Shown here one piece after another: positions 55,035 to 63,889 of a stretch of DNA of 64,000 bases. The position numbers were made by a program, and so were the translations under genes. This DNA is from Bacillus crepusculi. GTDB lineage: Bacteria > Bacillota > Bacilli > Bacillales > Bacillaceae. The number at the start of each line of letters is the position of its first letter. Within the stretch, counting starts at the first letter, position 1. The notes beneath the pieces are model-generated. The model was given only the letters and a program-made list of their open reading frames with translations. It had not been told where the DNA came from and searched no databases. The stretch lies in assembly GCF_014764715.1 (NCBI RefSeq), contig NZ_JACXXE010000007.1, positions 124,001-188,000 on the forward strand, read 5' to 3'.

Positions 55035-55863
55035 CAGGCTGTGGATATATGACTTCCTCGAGCAATTTCACATCGTGTTCATGAAGTTGTTTGATCATTT
55101 CTTTTCGCACAGCGAGGGCAGCTTCGAAGTATTTCTCATCCTCGACCATTCCTTTCACTGTGATCTCAATCCCGCGGTTCAGCTTATTGAGACCCATAAT
55201 TCCATGAACCTGAAAGGGTTCAATGGCGTTTTGAAATTCATCTTTTTTGAGAAAATCATAATGCATTTGATTTAAATGGTCACATGCTGATTCGAGTGCT
55301 TGAAAGGCGATGTCTGGATTTTGATTTGCACTAATTAACACAGACTCCGTAATCCGCATGTAGTGCATATTGTAGTTCTGAATTTGCCGGATATCTCCGT
55401 TAGAAATCGTTAACAGCTTGCCGCTCCATTCTCTAATTTGCAGAGAGCGGAGACCAATTTCTTCAATGGTTCCATTAAAGAGGTTATTGACCGTTACATA
55501 ATCCCCTTTATGAATCTGTCGTTCATAAATGAGGAAAATCCCTGCTAAAATATCGCGAATGAGTGTCTGGGCGCCAAAACCGATGACGATCCCAGCAACA
55601 CCAGCACCCGCAAGAATTTTCCCGAAATCATGAAAGAAAAGAGAAATGACATATAGCACAAAGCAAATTGAAGCAGTGTATTTTGTGACAGATTTGACCA
55701 AGCTCTCGATCGTTTTCTTCTTCTTATCTTCAATAAATTCTGTTCGTTTAAAGAAAATTTGAAGGGCTTTGTTAATCATAAAGACGGCAAGCCAAAGAAT
55801 GAGTCCAACTAGGAGAATTTCAATGTATTTATTTTGGAGCACTGTCAGAAATGTATCGTCCAT
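55027..55863 (-). CDS. yfkC: Small-conductance mechanosensitive channel YfkC (MscS family)
   Basis: A 278-residue MscS-type channel. Three membrane helices lie at about 12-32, 58-80 and 85-110; the pore helix has GAGVAGIVIGFGAQTLIRDILAG near residue 88. The beta domain follows with GDYVTVNN and the conserved NGTIEEIGLRSLQIREWSG. It releases solutes during hypo-osmotic shock. B. subtilis YfkC has 280 residues. The start lies 8 bp from yfkA's 3' end, so the two may share transcription. Confidence 0.9.
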   Translation of the reverse strand: MDDTFLTVLQNKYIEILLVGLILWLAVFMINKALQIFFKRTEFIEDKKKKTIESLVKSVTKYTASICFVLYVISLFFHDFGKILAGAGVAGIVIGFGAQTLIRDILAGIFLIYERQIHKGDYVTVNNLFNGTIEEIGLRSLQIREWSGKLLTISNGDIRQIQNYNMHYMRITESVLISANQNPDIAFQALESACDHLNQMHYDFLKKDEFQNAIEPFQVHGIMGLNKLNRGIEITVKGMVEDEKYFEAALAVRKEMIKQLHEHDVKLLEEVIYPQPAK

Positions 55864-55870
55864 CTATCGG

Positions 55871-56992
55871 TTACCCCCTGGCTGTACGAGAAGTAAAATC
55901 AACATCTTGATAATAGCTGTTTTTCACAAGAACATTCGGACCAAGGCATTGCACGCTTGGACAATGACAATTCAGTTCTTTCGCCAATTTTGTGTCCATC
56001 CAGCGTGTGTAAGCTGATTGCAATGTATCGGTTTCAATATTTCCAAGCGGCGGTGTATCGCCAAAGTCTGTCACAATAATATTCCCATCAAAAATATTCA
56101 CATTCAACCGTGAGCGGCCATCAGGATCATTTCGTACCGTGACATTTTTCTCCTGGCGCAGCCGCTCGAGGAGGCGCTGATCCTCTTCATCTGTGCTACA
56201 TGAATAAAATGGCAAGGTGCCAAACAGCATCCATGTGTTTTGATCACGAATATCAAGCAACTGATGAATCGCATCACGCATTTGCGGAAGCGTTAATGAT
56301 TCAAGGGCGCTGGCGAAATCACTTGGGTACATCGGGTGAACTTCGTGGCGCTGGCATTTCATCTCGTCCACGATTTGACGATGGATGTGTTCAATATATG
56401 GAAGCGTGCGCTTATTGAGCATGGTTTCAGCGGATACTGTGACGCCTGCTTTGACAAGTGCCTGACTATTTTCAATCATGCGGTTAAATAATTTCTCGCG
56501 CTGCTCAAAGGTTGGTTTTCTATCCATCATCGCAAAGCCGACCGTTGCAAACTCTTCGACAGTGCCCCAGTTATGCGAAATGTGAAGAACATCTAAGTAT
56601 GGAATAATCTCTTCATATCGCGCCAAATCAAGGGTTAAGTTTGAATTGATTTGTGTACGGACGCCGCGTTCATGGGCATACTTTAATAAAGGTACGACAT
56701 ATTCCCGCACGGATTTAAGAGAAAGCATCGGCTCTCCGCCTGTGATGCTAAGGGAACGCAGGAGCGGTACTTCATCTAAACGGCGAAGCAGCAGATCAAG
56801 CGGCAGTGCATTCGGGTCTTTAGGCTGCAACGTATAGCCGACCGCACAGTGCTCACATCTCATGTTACATAAAGTCGTTGTCGTCAATTCAATATTTGTC
56901 AGCTTCATCTCTCCGTAATCCTGCACATCGAGATAGGCTTCCCAAGGGTCATATGCAGGTGTAATCGGACGAAGTGCTGTTTTTTGGTTCAT
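55871..56992 (-). CDS. yfkA: Radical SAM protein YfkA
   Basis: A 373-residue radical-SAM enzyme. The 4Fe-4S motif is TTLCNMRCEHCAVGYTL near residue 45 (Cx3Cx2C), the SAM glycine stretch is SITGGEPMLS near 85, and a C-terminal cysteine cluster (CHCPSVQCLG) may hold a second cluster. The family (YfkA/B) has no established substrate. I chose ATG 56992 because AAAGGAG lies upstream and the length equals B. subtilis YfkA; the longer frame is not supported. Confidence 0.9.
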   Translation of the reverse strand: MNQKTALRPITPAYDPWEAYLDVQDYGEMKLTNIELTTTTLCNMRCEHCAVGYTLQPKDPNALPLDLLLRRLDEVPLLRSLSITGGEPMLSLKSVREYVVPLLKYAHERGVRTQINSNLTLDLARYEEIIPYLDVLHISHNWGTVEEFATVGFAMMDRKPTFEQREKLFNRMIENSQALVKAGVTVSAETMLNKRTLPYIEHIHRQIVDEMKCQRHEVHPMYPSDFASALESLTLPQMRDAIHQLLDIRDQNTWMLFGTLPFYSCSTDEEDQRLLERLRQEKNVTVRNDPDGRSRLNVNIFDGNIIVTDFGDTPPLGNIETDTLQSAYTRWMDTKLAKELNCHCPSVQCLGPNVLVKNSYYQDVDFTSRTARG

Positions 56993-57140
56993 GGTATCTA
57001 TCTCCTTTTCATTCGGGTAAACGTAGACCCGCCAACAGTTAATTTTAAGCCCCATGACCGTTATACGCAAGAGGGGAGCACAATTGATTTACAAGGGAAA
57101 AAAAGATAAGCTATAAACAAATGCTAAAGGGAGTGTATCA

Positions 57141-57332
57141 ATGGGCAAGGCAGCAGACAGCAAAGAGCAGCAGGTTGATTATTTAAAAAACCGATTAGAT
57201 ATGTTTATGAATGTGATTGATTCATTAGATCCTGAATCAACAGACGTTGAGGATATAGACAGACTGATCCAGATGATTGATGACCTAGAAGCGAAGTATG
57301 AACGGTTTAAAAGCGATTGGAAGGAAGAGTAG
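57141..57332 (+). CDS. yfjT: Small protein YfjT
   Basis: A 63-residue acidic, helical protein with two coiled-coil-like helices (QQVDYLKNRLDMFMNVI and DIDRLIQMIDDLEAKYERF). Same length and position as B. subtilis YfjT, next to pdaA. Function unknown. AAAGGGAG precedes the ATG. Confidence 0.85.
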   Translation: MGKAADSKEQQVDYLKNRLDMFMNVIDSLDPESTDVEDIDRLIQMIDDLEAKYERFKSDWKEE

Positions 57333-57357
57333 CTCGCGCGGATGCGGGCTTTTTTCT
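57331..57357 (+). terminator. Terminator after yfjT
   Basis: AGCTCGC pairs with GCGGGCT (one G-T pair), followed by TTTTT. Confidence 0.8.
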
Positions 57358-57379
57358 TTAAATTGGCAGGTCAAAAAGC

Positions 57380-57409
57380 GTATGAGTACCCGGTATATTC
57401 TGCACAATA
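57380..57409 (+). promoter_or_regulatory. Probable SigG promoter of pdaA
   Basis: GTATG, 18 bases, CACAATA is one base off the SigG consensus (GHATR-N18-CATXHTA). pdaA of B. subtilis is expressed in the forespore under SigG, which fits. Confidence 0.55.
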
Positions 57410-57433
57410 GAAGAAAAACCGGGAAGTGACGTA

Positions 57434-58225
57434 ATGAAAAAATACATGCTGATCTGTTTATGTGCACTTTTTGTATCAATGCCTCTTTCAAAAGTGGAAG
57501 CGGTGTCTAATCAGCCCATCCACTGGGGATTTGCGAAAAGCAAACAGCACAAGCCAGCAGATGCCGGCAAAGAACTGACGACACTCTTAAAGAAATATGA
57601 TGCTTTCTATTTAGGAAACACGAAAAAGAAAGAGATTTATTTTACCTTTGATAATGGCTATGAAAATGGGTACACACCCAAAATCTTAGACGTGCTGAAA
57701 AAGCACCAAGTACCAGGTACCTTTTTTGTGACCGGGCACTTCGTAAAGGACCAGCCCAAGCTCATTAAACGTATGGCAGAGGAAGGTCATATTATTGGCA
57801 ACCATTCCTATCACCATCCAGATTTAACAACAAAGAGTACGAAAGAAATCAAAGAAGAGCTGGATCGTGTCAATGAAGCGGTATACAAAATTACAGGAAA
57901 ACAAGATAACCTCTATCTTCGTCCGCCGCGCGGGGTGTTCAGTGAAAAAGTACTAAAGGAAACGAAACAGCTCGGCTACCAAACCGTTTTTTGGTCAGTG
58001 GCGTTTGTAGATTGGCACATTCATCATCAAAAAGGAAAACAGTACGCCTACGATCAAATGATGAAGCAGGCGCATCCAGGTGCCATTTACTTACTTCATA
58101 CCGTCTCAAGAGACAATGCCGAGGCACTGGATGATGCCATTACCGCTCTGAAAAAACAAGGATATTCCTTTAAAAGCCTAGACGATCTCATGCTTGAAAA
58201 AGTATGGCATCTCCCGCAGCTATAG
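57434..58225 (+). CDS. pdaA: Peptidoglycan N-acetylmuramic acid deacetylase PdaA
   Basis: A 263-residue secreted NodB-fold deacetylase with a signal peptide (residues 1-22). Motif 1 is TFDNGYENGYT near residue 73 (the Bacillus variant of TFDDG), motif 2 HSYHHPDLT near 125, and RPPRG near 160. PdaA removes acetyl groups from muramic acid so that muramic-delta-lactam forms in the spore cortex, which is needed for germination. GGGAAGTGA precedes the ATG. Confidence 0.95.
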   Translation: MKKYMLICLCALFVSMPLSKVEAVSNQPIHWGFAKSKQHKPADAGKELTTLLKKYDAFYLGNTKKKEIYFTFDNGYENGYTPKILDVLKKHQVPGTFFVTGHFVKDQPKLIKRMAEEGHIIGNHSYHHPDLTTKSTKEIKEELDRVNEAVYKITGKQDNLYLRPPRGVFSEKVLKETKQLGYQTVFWSVAFVDWHIHHQKGKQYAYDQMMKQAHPGAIYLLHTVSRDNAEALDDAITALKKQGYSFKSLDDLMLEKVWHLPQL

Positions 58226-58226
58226 G

Positions 58227-58260
58227 AAAAAAGCTTGCAGAAGACCTGCAGGCTTTTTGA
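58227..58260. terminator. Terminator between pdaA and corA
   Basis: AAAGCTTGCAG pairs with CTGCAGGCTTT (one G-T pair) and is followed by TT in the convergent gap. Confidence 0.75.
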
Positions 58261-58264
58261 TTTA

Positions 58265-59224
58265 CTATTTAAAAATCCGAAACCACCCTTTATGCTTAAA
58301 CCACAAAAGCATCCCTGTGACGAGCAGACCCATGAAAATCAGCACGCCAAAATAGCCATATTTCCAGTGTAATTCGGGCATGTTATCAAAGTTCATTCCG
58401 TACACCCCAACAATAAAGGTTAGTGGAATAAAAATGGTCGACACAATGGTCAGTGTCATCATGATCGCATTCATTCGGTTAGAATTCAGCGTCTGAAAGC
58501 TGTCTCTTAAATCTGCTGTCATATCCCGATTCGACTCGACGATCTCGGTTAGTTTTAAAAGATGATCATAAATATCATTAAAATACGCTTGCCGGTTCGT
58601 ATTGCTTTTCATCATATTCGTGTTCACAATACGATATAAAAGGTCCCTCATCGGAATAATCGTTCTTCGAAGCTTGAGCAAATCTGATCGAATACCGAAC
58701 ACTTCGTTCATCAATGTTCCATACGTTTTATGACCTTCTTCGTCCTCGATTTCATTCAGCCTGTCCTCAATTTGATAAACAATGGGGAAATAATCGTCGA
58801 CGAGCTGATCAATCAGCATGTAGGCGATATGCTCAGGGCCGCTATGTTTGGCTTTATCAGACCCTTTGAGCTTTCGAATGACACGGTCAATGTATGGTGC
58901 TTCCTTCAAATGAAAGGTCACGATATAATTTTCACCAACAAACAGATCGACTTCCTCATAACGAAGTGTTTTTTGATTAAGGGCATGAAGCACAAAAAAT
59001 AAATAACCTTCATAAAAATCAAGCTTTGGCCGCTGTAAATAATGAAAGCAATCTTCAATCGCAAGCGGATGGAACTGAAAAAATTCCTTCAAAAGCGCTG
59101 CTTCCTTTTCCGTTGGCGCATAAAAATCAATCCAATACCAGGCGATATCGGGGCTTGAAAGCTGCTGCAATGTTGCATGTTCAATCAAGTCGCCGTTTTT
59201 TGTCACTGCAAGTTTTTTCAGCAT
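58265..59224 (-). CDS. corA: Magnesium/cobalt transporter CorA (YfjQ)
   Basis: A 319-residue CorA-type Mg2+ channel. The long N-terminal cytoplasmic domain precedes two C-terminal helices; the family signature YGMNF (GMN) near residue 275 forms the selectivity loop between them. The tail ends WFKHKGWFRIF. The start ATG 59224 has GGAGGGG 8 bases upstream. It matches B. subtilis YfjQ in length and position. Confidence 0.95.
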   Translation of the reverse strand: MLKKLAVTKNGDLIEHATLQQLSSPDIAWYWIDFYAPTEKEAALLKEFFQFHPLAIEDCFHYLQRPKLDFYEGYLFFVLHALNQKTLRYEEVDLFVGENYIVTFHLKEAPYIDRVIRKLKGSDKAKHSGPEHIAYMLIDQLVDDYFPIVYQIEDRLNEIEDEEGHKTYGTLMNEVFGIRSDLLKLRRTIIPMRDLLYRIVNTNMMKSNTNRQAYFNDIYDHLLKLTEIVESNRDMTADLRDSFQTLNSNRMNAIMMTLTIVSTIFIPLTFIVGVYGMNFDNMPELHWKYGYFGVLIFMGLLVTGMLLWFKHKGWFRIFK

Positions 59225-59286
59225 GTGCACCCCTCCAGACTTGCATTATATCATGAAGCAGCAGCGGTGAACTTATACGTTTTTCC

Positions 59287-59322
59287 ATAAAAAAGCCGAT
59301 CTCATTTGCTGAGATCGGTCCA
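59287..59322 (-). terminator. Terminator after the yolA-like gene
   Basis: On the - strand CCGATCTC pairs with GAGATCGG, then CTTTTTT. Confidence 0.85.
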
Positions 59323-59356
59323 ATGTGCGTGTATGATTGATGAATAAAACCGAGAA

Positions 59357-59863
59357 TTAAGGACGACGGAAGTTTACGAAACCACCGTTACGGTCGAACC
59401 AGCCTCTAAATGCCCAGTTGATGTAGCCGCCGTCACCTTTGTTTGTGAAAGATCCATTTTCAAATACCCAAACTCCGTACGTAATGCTTCCGTATTTGAC
59501 AGTAGCAAACGTTTTAACACCGTTGAAACGAGTCTCATAGCCTTGGCTTAGGTTAAATACCATGACATTGTATTTTGCGCCAGCAGCATAGAAAGCAGAC
59601 TCCATTAATCCTTTGACAAAGCCTTCACGGTTTGTGTTTGCGTTTGCAGCATTAATTAATGCATTTGCAATTCCAAGAACGTCAAAGTTAATGTTAACAT
59701 TTGTCGCATTTGTCGTTGCTTTACCTTCAGCAGCTTTGTTTAGAACAGTTTGCTGTAAAGTAGTTGAAACTGGAGCAGTCTTTTGCTCAGCAGCGTCAGC
59801 GAATACTGGTAGTGTCGAAGAAACAGCAGTGGCAAGGGCAACAGAAAGAATCGTTTTTTTCAT
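59357..59863 (-). CDS. YolA-like secreted protein
   Basis: A 168-residue secreted protein with a signal peptide (cleavage near VFADA-A at residue 25). The mature domain has NINFDVLGIANALINAANANTN, FVKGLMESAFYAAGAKYNVMVFN and GDGGYINWAFRGWFDRNGG, which recall YolA-type proteins of Bacillus. There are no Cys. Function unknown. GGAGAT precedes the ATG. It is an accessory gene in the corA-yfjP interval. Confidence 0.72.
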   Translation of the reverse strand: MKKTILSVALATAVSSTLPVFADAAEQKTAPVSTTLQQTVLNKAAEGKATTNATNVNINFDVLGIANALINAANANTNREGFVKGLMESAFYAAGAKYNVMVFNLSQGYETRFNGVKTFATVKYGSITYGVWVFENGSFTNKGDGGYINWAFRGWFDRNGGFVNFRRP

Positions 59864-60298
59864 TGGTCGGATCTCCTTTGTTTTTAAAATTTTGGGTCTT
59901 CCTTTTCGTAAAACGTGAAACTAGGTGAAGCCGGTCATCAATGAGGTAAATATGTTCCTGCAAGATGAAACAAATGATTGCCTAATCCGCTAATTCCTTT
60001 GTTCACCTCCTTGATATGTCATAATTATACAAATATTTTTAAAATGGAAGATATCACCCATAGGTTCTATTTCTAATTTGAGGTAAATGATCCTAAAATG
60101 TTGAAGGTTGCTGTCGAATTTTAGCTGAATTCGACTAAAAATGTTCATCCAGCCAAAAGGAGAATGACCACAAATAAGGAAGATATAACTGATAAATTCT
60201 TGTACTCTTTATGTTTAAAAGTATTCAATATAGAGAATGATTCATGCAAAATGAAACAATTGCATCTGCATGTGTTTACAGAAAAGGAGAGGGAAAAT
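59864..60298. other. Gene-free stretch before yfjP
   Basis: About 430 AT-rich bases. It includes an AAGGAGGTG on the - strand at about 60005 without a well-spaced start codon, and probably the promoters of the divergent yolA-like gene and yfjP. No repeat or clear regulatory palindrome seen. Confidence 0.5.
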
Positions 60299-61168
60299 AT
60301 GTGGAAAAAACAGCTGGTGGTGGACCCGCCATATCACTTCGATCAAGTGCTCAGACGTTTGTCGAGCGATCCATTAAAGGCGGTCGATTTGAATAAAAGA
60401 GAAATCAAAGTACCAATCAGATATGAACAAAAACCGTACGTTGTCGTCGTTCAAGCCACTGGAACGAAAGAAGCGCCTACGTTCAGGGTGCAAGCAAACG
60501 GTCCTGAGGAACCCCTCATATCTGAGGTGAAGCGGATATTTGGCATGGAGCATCAATTACACGTGGTTCAGGACCATTTTTCTCAAACAAATCTTGCACC
60601 CATTTTTGAACGTCATATCGGGACACCGCTCATGCTCGATTTTCATTTATATCATTGTTTGATGAAATGCATCATTCATCAGCAGCTTAATCTTGCGTTT
60701 GCTTACGAGCTCACGAAACGGTTTGTCCATACGTATGGTGAGCAAATAGAAGGCGTTTGGTTTGACCCTTTACCAGAAACCATTGCATCCCTTGAAACAG
60801 ATGATTTGAGGAAGCTTCAATTCAGTCAACGGAAAGCGGAATATGTCATTGATGTCTCAAAGCGAATAGTGAGCGGCTCCCTTTGTTTAGAGGAATTACA
60901 CGATTTAACTGATCTGGAGGTGGAAGAGCGATTGCTTCCGATTAGAGGCATTGGACCTTGGACGGTGCAAAATGTCCTCATGAATGGACTCGGAAGACCA
61001 AATCTCTTTCCGGTGGCAGATATCGGGATTCAAAATGCGATCAAGCGGCACTTTGATCTGCCTGAAAAGCCGACAAAAGAGGAGATGGTAGCCTTAAGCA
61101 AGGAGTGGGAGCCATATTTAAGCTACGCTTCCCTTTATTTATGGAGAAGTATTGAGACAGATAAGTAA
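60299..61168 (+). CDS. yfjP: DNA-3-methyladenine glycosylase (AlkA-type) YfjP
   Basis: A 289-residue HhH-GPD base-excision glycosylase that removes alkylated purines. The helix-hairpin-helix is LPIRGIGPWTVQNVL near residue 218, and the catalytic Asp lies in VADIGIQ near 241. The N-terminal domain resembles AlkA's. The ATG 60299 has AAAAGGAG about 9 bases upstream; the longer frame from 60164 is not supported. It lies left of yfjO, as in B. subtilis. Confidence 0.93.
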   Translation: MWKKQLVVDPPYHFDQVLRRLSSDPLKAVDLNKREIKVPIRYEQKPYVVVVQATGTKEAPTFRVQANGPEEPLISEVKRIFGMEHQLHVVQDHFSQTNLAPIFERHIGTPLMLDFHLYHCLMKCIIHQQLNLAFAYELTKRFVHTYGEQIEGVWFDPLPETIASLETDDLRKLQFSQRKAEYVIDVSKRIVSGSLCLEELHDLTDLEVEERLLPIRGIGPWTVQNVLMNGLGRPNLFPVADIGIQNAIKRHFDLPEKPTKEEMVALSKEWEPYLSYASLYLWRSIETDK

Positions 61169-61272
61169 ATGAAACGCATTTTCTTTCATTGTCCAAGTCA
61201 TGATATACTAATGAGATGGAATCAAATGAAGACAACCTATCAAGGTTTCAGATAGAACGGAGAGAATATAAA

Positions 61273-62658
61273 TTGAAAGAAAAACAGCAAGGTGCCCTTT
61301 TGCAAAAGGGACAGCAGTTTCCGCTTACCATTAAACGCCTTGGCATTAATGGAGAAGGGGTCGGTTATTTTAAAAAGCAAGTGGTCTTTGTCCCGGGTGC
61401 ACTTCCAGGTGAGGAAGTAGTAGTTGAAGCAACGAATGTCCAAGCAAAATATGCAGAAGGTACGGTCAGAAAAGTGCGAAAGCGCTCGGAGCATCGAGTG
61501 AAACCGCCATGCCCAGTATACGAAGAGTGCGGCGGCTGTCAGCTTCAGCATTTGGCGTACGAGCAGCAGCTGAAGGAAAAACGCGATATCGTCATTCAAT
61601 CAATGGAACGCCATACAAAGCTATCGGTTGAAAAGCTAGACATTAGACCAACAATCGGTATGGAAGATCCATGGCACTACCGGAATAAAAGTCAGTTCCA
61701 AGTAGGACGGTCTCATAGCGGCGACATCATCGCAGGACTTTATGGGCTGAATTCTCATAAGCTTGTGCCAATCAAGGAATGTATCGTCCAGCATCCGAAA
61801 ACGAACAAAACAACGGGTGTTGTCCGCAAAATTTTAGAGAAATTCGGTGTATCAGTCTACAACGAACGAACAAGAAAAGGCGACGTACGCTCGATTGTCG
61901 TTCGAGTTGGCTTTGAAACAGGTGAAGTACAAGTCGTCCTTGTCACATCGAAGCCTGAGTTTCCAAAGAAAAAAGAAATCGCTGAAGCCATTCAAAAACG
62001 TCTGCCAGAAGTGACGTCGATTATGCACAATATCAATGGTGAAAAAACGTCGGTCATCTTCGGCCATAAAACATCGCACCTAGCTGGCAACATGGTCATC
62101 CAAGAATTTTTAGGAGACGTTTCCTTTGAACTAAGTGCACGTGCATTCTTCCAATTGAATCCGAAACAGACATTAAAGCTTTACGACGAAGCAAAAAAAG
62201 CGGCTAAGCTGACAGGAAAAGAAAAGCTCGTCGATGCGTATTGCGGTGTTGGGACCATTGGTATGTGGCTTTCAGATGGCGCCAAAGAAGTAAGAGGAAT
62301 GGATGTCATCAAAGAATCAATTGATGATGCCAAGAAAAATGCCAAAAAACACGGCATGAAAAACGCAACCTATGTGACAGGAACAGCGGAACATTGGCTA
62401 CCAAAATGGGTCAAAGAAGGCTTCCGTCCTGACGTCATTGTCGTGGACCCGCCAAGAACAGGCTGCGAGCGCACCTTCTTAGACACCGTCAAACAAGTCA
62501 AACCAAAACGCTTTGTCTACGTCTCTTGCAACCCATCTACACTAGCAAAAGACCTCGAATACATGTCAAAAGACTACAAAATCGAATACATGCAGCCAGT
62601 GGATATGTTTCCTCATACGGCGCATGTGGAGACCGTTGTATCAATGGTTAGAGTATAA
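61273..62658 (+). CDS. yfjO: 23S rRNA (uracil-C5)-methyltransferase YfjO
   Basis: A 461-residue TrmA/RumA-family enzyme. It has an N-terminal TRAM domain, a 4Fe-4S motif [10 protein letters not shown] near residue 80 with a fourth Cys in ECIVQHP, a SAM loop [14 protein letters not shown] near 335, VDPPRTGCE near 400 and the nucleophile Cys in VSCNPSTLA. It makes m5U in rRNA. B. subtilis has two such genes (yefA and yfjO); position fits yfjO. The start is TTG at 61273, 8 bases after GGAGAG. Confidence 0.93.
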   Translation: MKEKQQGALLQKGQQFPLTIKRLGINGEGVGYFKKQVVFVPGALPGEEVVVEATNVQAKYAEGTVRKVRKRSEHRVKPPCPVYEECGGCQLQHLAYEQQLKEKRDIVIQSMERHTKLSVEKLDIRPTIGMEDPWHYRNKSQFQVGRSHSGDIIAGLYGLNSHKLVPIKECIVQHPKTNKTTGVVRKILEKFGVSVYNERTRKGDVRSIVVRVGFETGEVQVVLVTSKPEFPKKKEIAEAIQKRLPEVTSIMHNINGEKTSVIFGHKTSHLAGNMVIQEFLGDVSFELSARAFFQLNPKQTLKLYDEAKKAAKLTGKEKLVDAYCGVGTIGMWLSDGAKEVRGMDVIKESIDDAKKNAKKHGMKNATYVTGTAEHWLPKWVKEGFRPDVIVVDPPRTGCERTFLDTVKQVKPKRFVYVSCNPSTLAKDLEYMSKDYKIEYMQPVDMFPHTAHVETVVSMVRV

Positions 62659-62680
62659 AAAGTGAAGTGAATAAAGACTG

Positions 62681-62733
62681 TCCGTGATTTGAATACTGGT
62701 GTCTAGCTAGTAGGATGATCACGGATTTTTTTA
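62681..62733 (+). terminator. Terminator after yfjO
   Basis: TCCGTGAT pairs with ATCACGGA across a long loop, followed by TTTTTTT. Confidence 0.7.
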
Positions 62734-62794
62734 TACACTTATCCATAGATATCGAACAGAGTAAACCATACGAATGAAAAAGAGGAGGATAACG

Positions 62795-63205
62795 ATGAGC
62801 CGATTCGAGAGTCTGAGAAAATACATCCCTATGCTTCAGAAGGACCGTATCGGAGAATGGGTGATCGATCAAGAAAATGATGGCACAGCTGAACGCCCAA
62901 TCCAGATGCCTTTTGTGCATTATTCTGAAACGGTCCAACACATTATCGAAGATATCTATACCTTTGCAGAACAACATCAAGAAATGGAGCTTACCCGCTA
63001 CAGAAAGATCCTCAAAGAAAATGGCATTGAAGGTGGATTGAACGATATCGAGAATGTGGACATCTCAACTTTAAATGCGCAGTGTGTACTGGCTCTCATC
63101 ATGGGGGGTGTAAGAGCTGAGCGATTTTGTGATGGTGCGATATTCAATTTCTTTAAAAGCGGAGCCATGTTAAAGTGTCTTGAAAGATTGGAGTGTTTGG
63201 AGTAA
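62795..63205 (+). CDS. DUF6508-type protein
   Basis: A 136-residue soluble protein starting MSRFESLRKYIPML. It resembles DUF6508 proteins by the block ALIMGGVRAERFCDGAIFNFFKSGAMLKCLERL near the C-terminus. Function unknown. AGAGGAGG precedes the ATG. It is followed closely by a broken gene, and this end of the window has diverged from the B. subtilis order. Confidence 0.75.
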   Translation: MSRFESLRKYIPMLQKDRIGEWVIDQENDGTAERPIQMPFVHYSETVQHIIEDIYTFAEQHQEMELTRYRKILKENGIEGGLNDIENVDISTLNAQCVLALIMGGVRAERFCDGAIFNFFKSGAMLKCLERLECLE

Positions 63206-63237
63206 GAGAGGCTTATTACTGTTATTGGAGTGATCAA

Positions 63238-63750
63238 ATGAAAAGTAAAACAGATGTAGCCAACACTTTTCCTCCTTTGAAAATAGAAAAAATTGATGAA
63301 ATATTATTATATGATCTTGATGCAATAAAATTTGATAAAGAAGATGAACGTATAAAATTCATTTTACAAGATCCCTATTGTCCTGATAAACATCATATTC
63401 ACAGTGTGTATGTCATTTATAAGAAGTCTATACTCAATTTACTTGAAGGTAGGATTCGTTCTATTCATAGTCATGAATTCATGAAATGCTAAGAAAAGGG
63501 ATCGAACGATTTCTAAAGAAGATATAGAATACGTATTAGAGTTGGCTACAGTTGTGGTTCTTGCAAGTGAAAATAATGGAGTATTGACGAATTATTTTTA
63601 TATTGGAGTCGGAGAAAGGTTAGATCGTTTTTTTAATCTATGCTTAGGTTATTCAACAGATTTACAAAAAAAGAGCATAAAGTAAGTTTGGAACGTTTTA
63701 TGAATGATATGAAAATTGTTGAGCAGATGGGATTGTTAGAAAAATTTTAA
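63238..63750 (+). pseudogene. Frame-broken gene of unknown function
   Basis: An ATG at 63238 opens 84 codons (MKSKTDVANTFPPL ... HSHEFMKC) and stops at 63492. The next frame then continues from 63491 with a codon-like reading (KKRDRTISKEDIEYVLELATV ...), and a second shift at an A7 run near 63666 would join the last piece (LERFMNDMKIVEQMGLLEKF, stop at 63750). One protein of about 170 residues, broken by two shifts, explains the pattern. Both breaks could be sequencing errors. No family recognised. Confidence 0.55.
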
Positions 63751-63763
63751 TGGATAATAGATG

Positions 63764-63848
63764 TAAGTTTTGGCTCGGGTGAAGGGGGGGCTTGTGTTAA
63801 GCTTGACCTCTGTATTGAACCTGATCTGGATCAGTGCTAGTACGGTTT
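63764..63848 (+). promoter_or_regulatory. Partial or variant TPP-riboswitch-like leader
   Basis: The stretch TTGAACCTGATCTGGATCA at 63814-63832 followed by GTGCTAG is almost the conserved 3' half of the thiamine-pyrophosphate riboswitch (CCTGATCTGGATAATGCCAG). A GGGTG upstream (63777-63781) could match the 5' half, but the CTGAGA element is not present in recognisable form. A strong terminator follows 10 bases later. The controlled gene would lie past the window end. A decayed or divergent switch is possible. Confidence 0.5.
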
Positions 63849-63856
63849 TTGTATTG

Positions 63857-63889
63857 AGGGAACTACTTATTTCGGGTAGTTCCCTTTTT
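63857..63889 (+). terminator. Terminator of the TPP-like leader
   Basis: GGGAACTAC pairs with GTAGTTCCC and is followed by TTTTT. No gene sits between the leader and this terminator, so it probably acts as the attenuator. Confidence 0.8.

Noticed and set aside
59938-60006. AAGGAGGTG followed by a 22-codon GTG frame on the - strand (GISGLGNHLF type)
   Set aside because: The GTG overlaps the ribosome-binding site and no other start codon is well spaced, so translation is doubtful.
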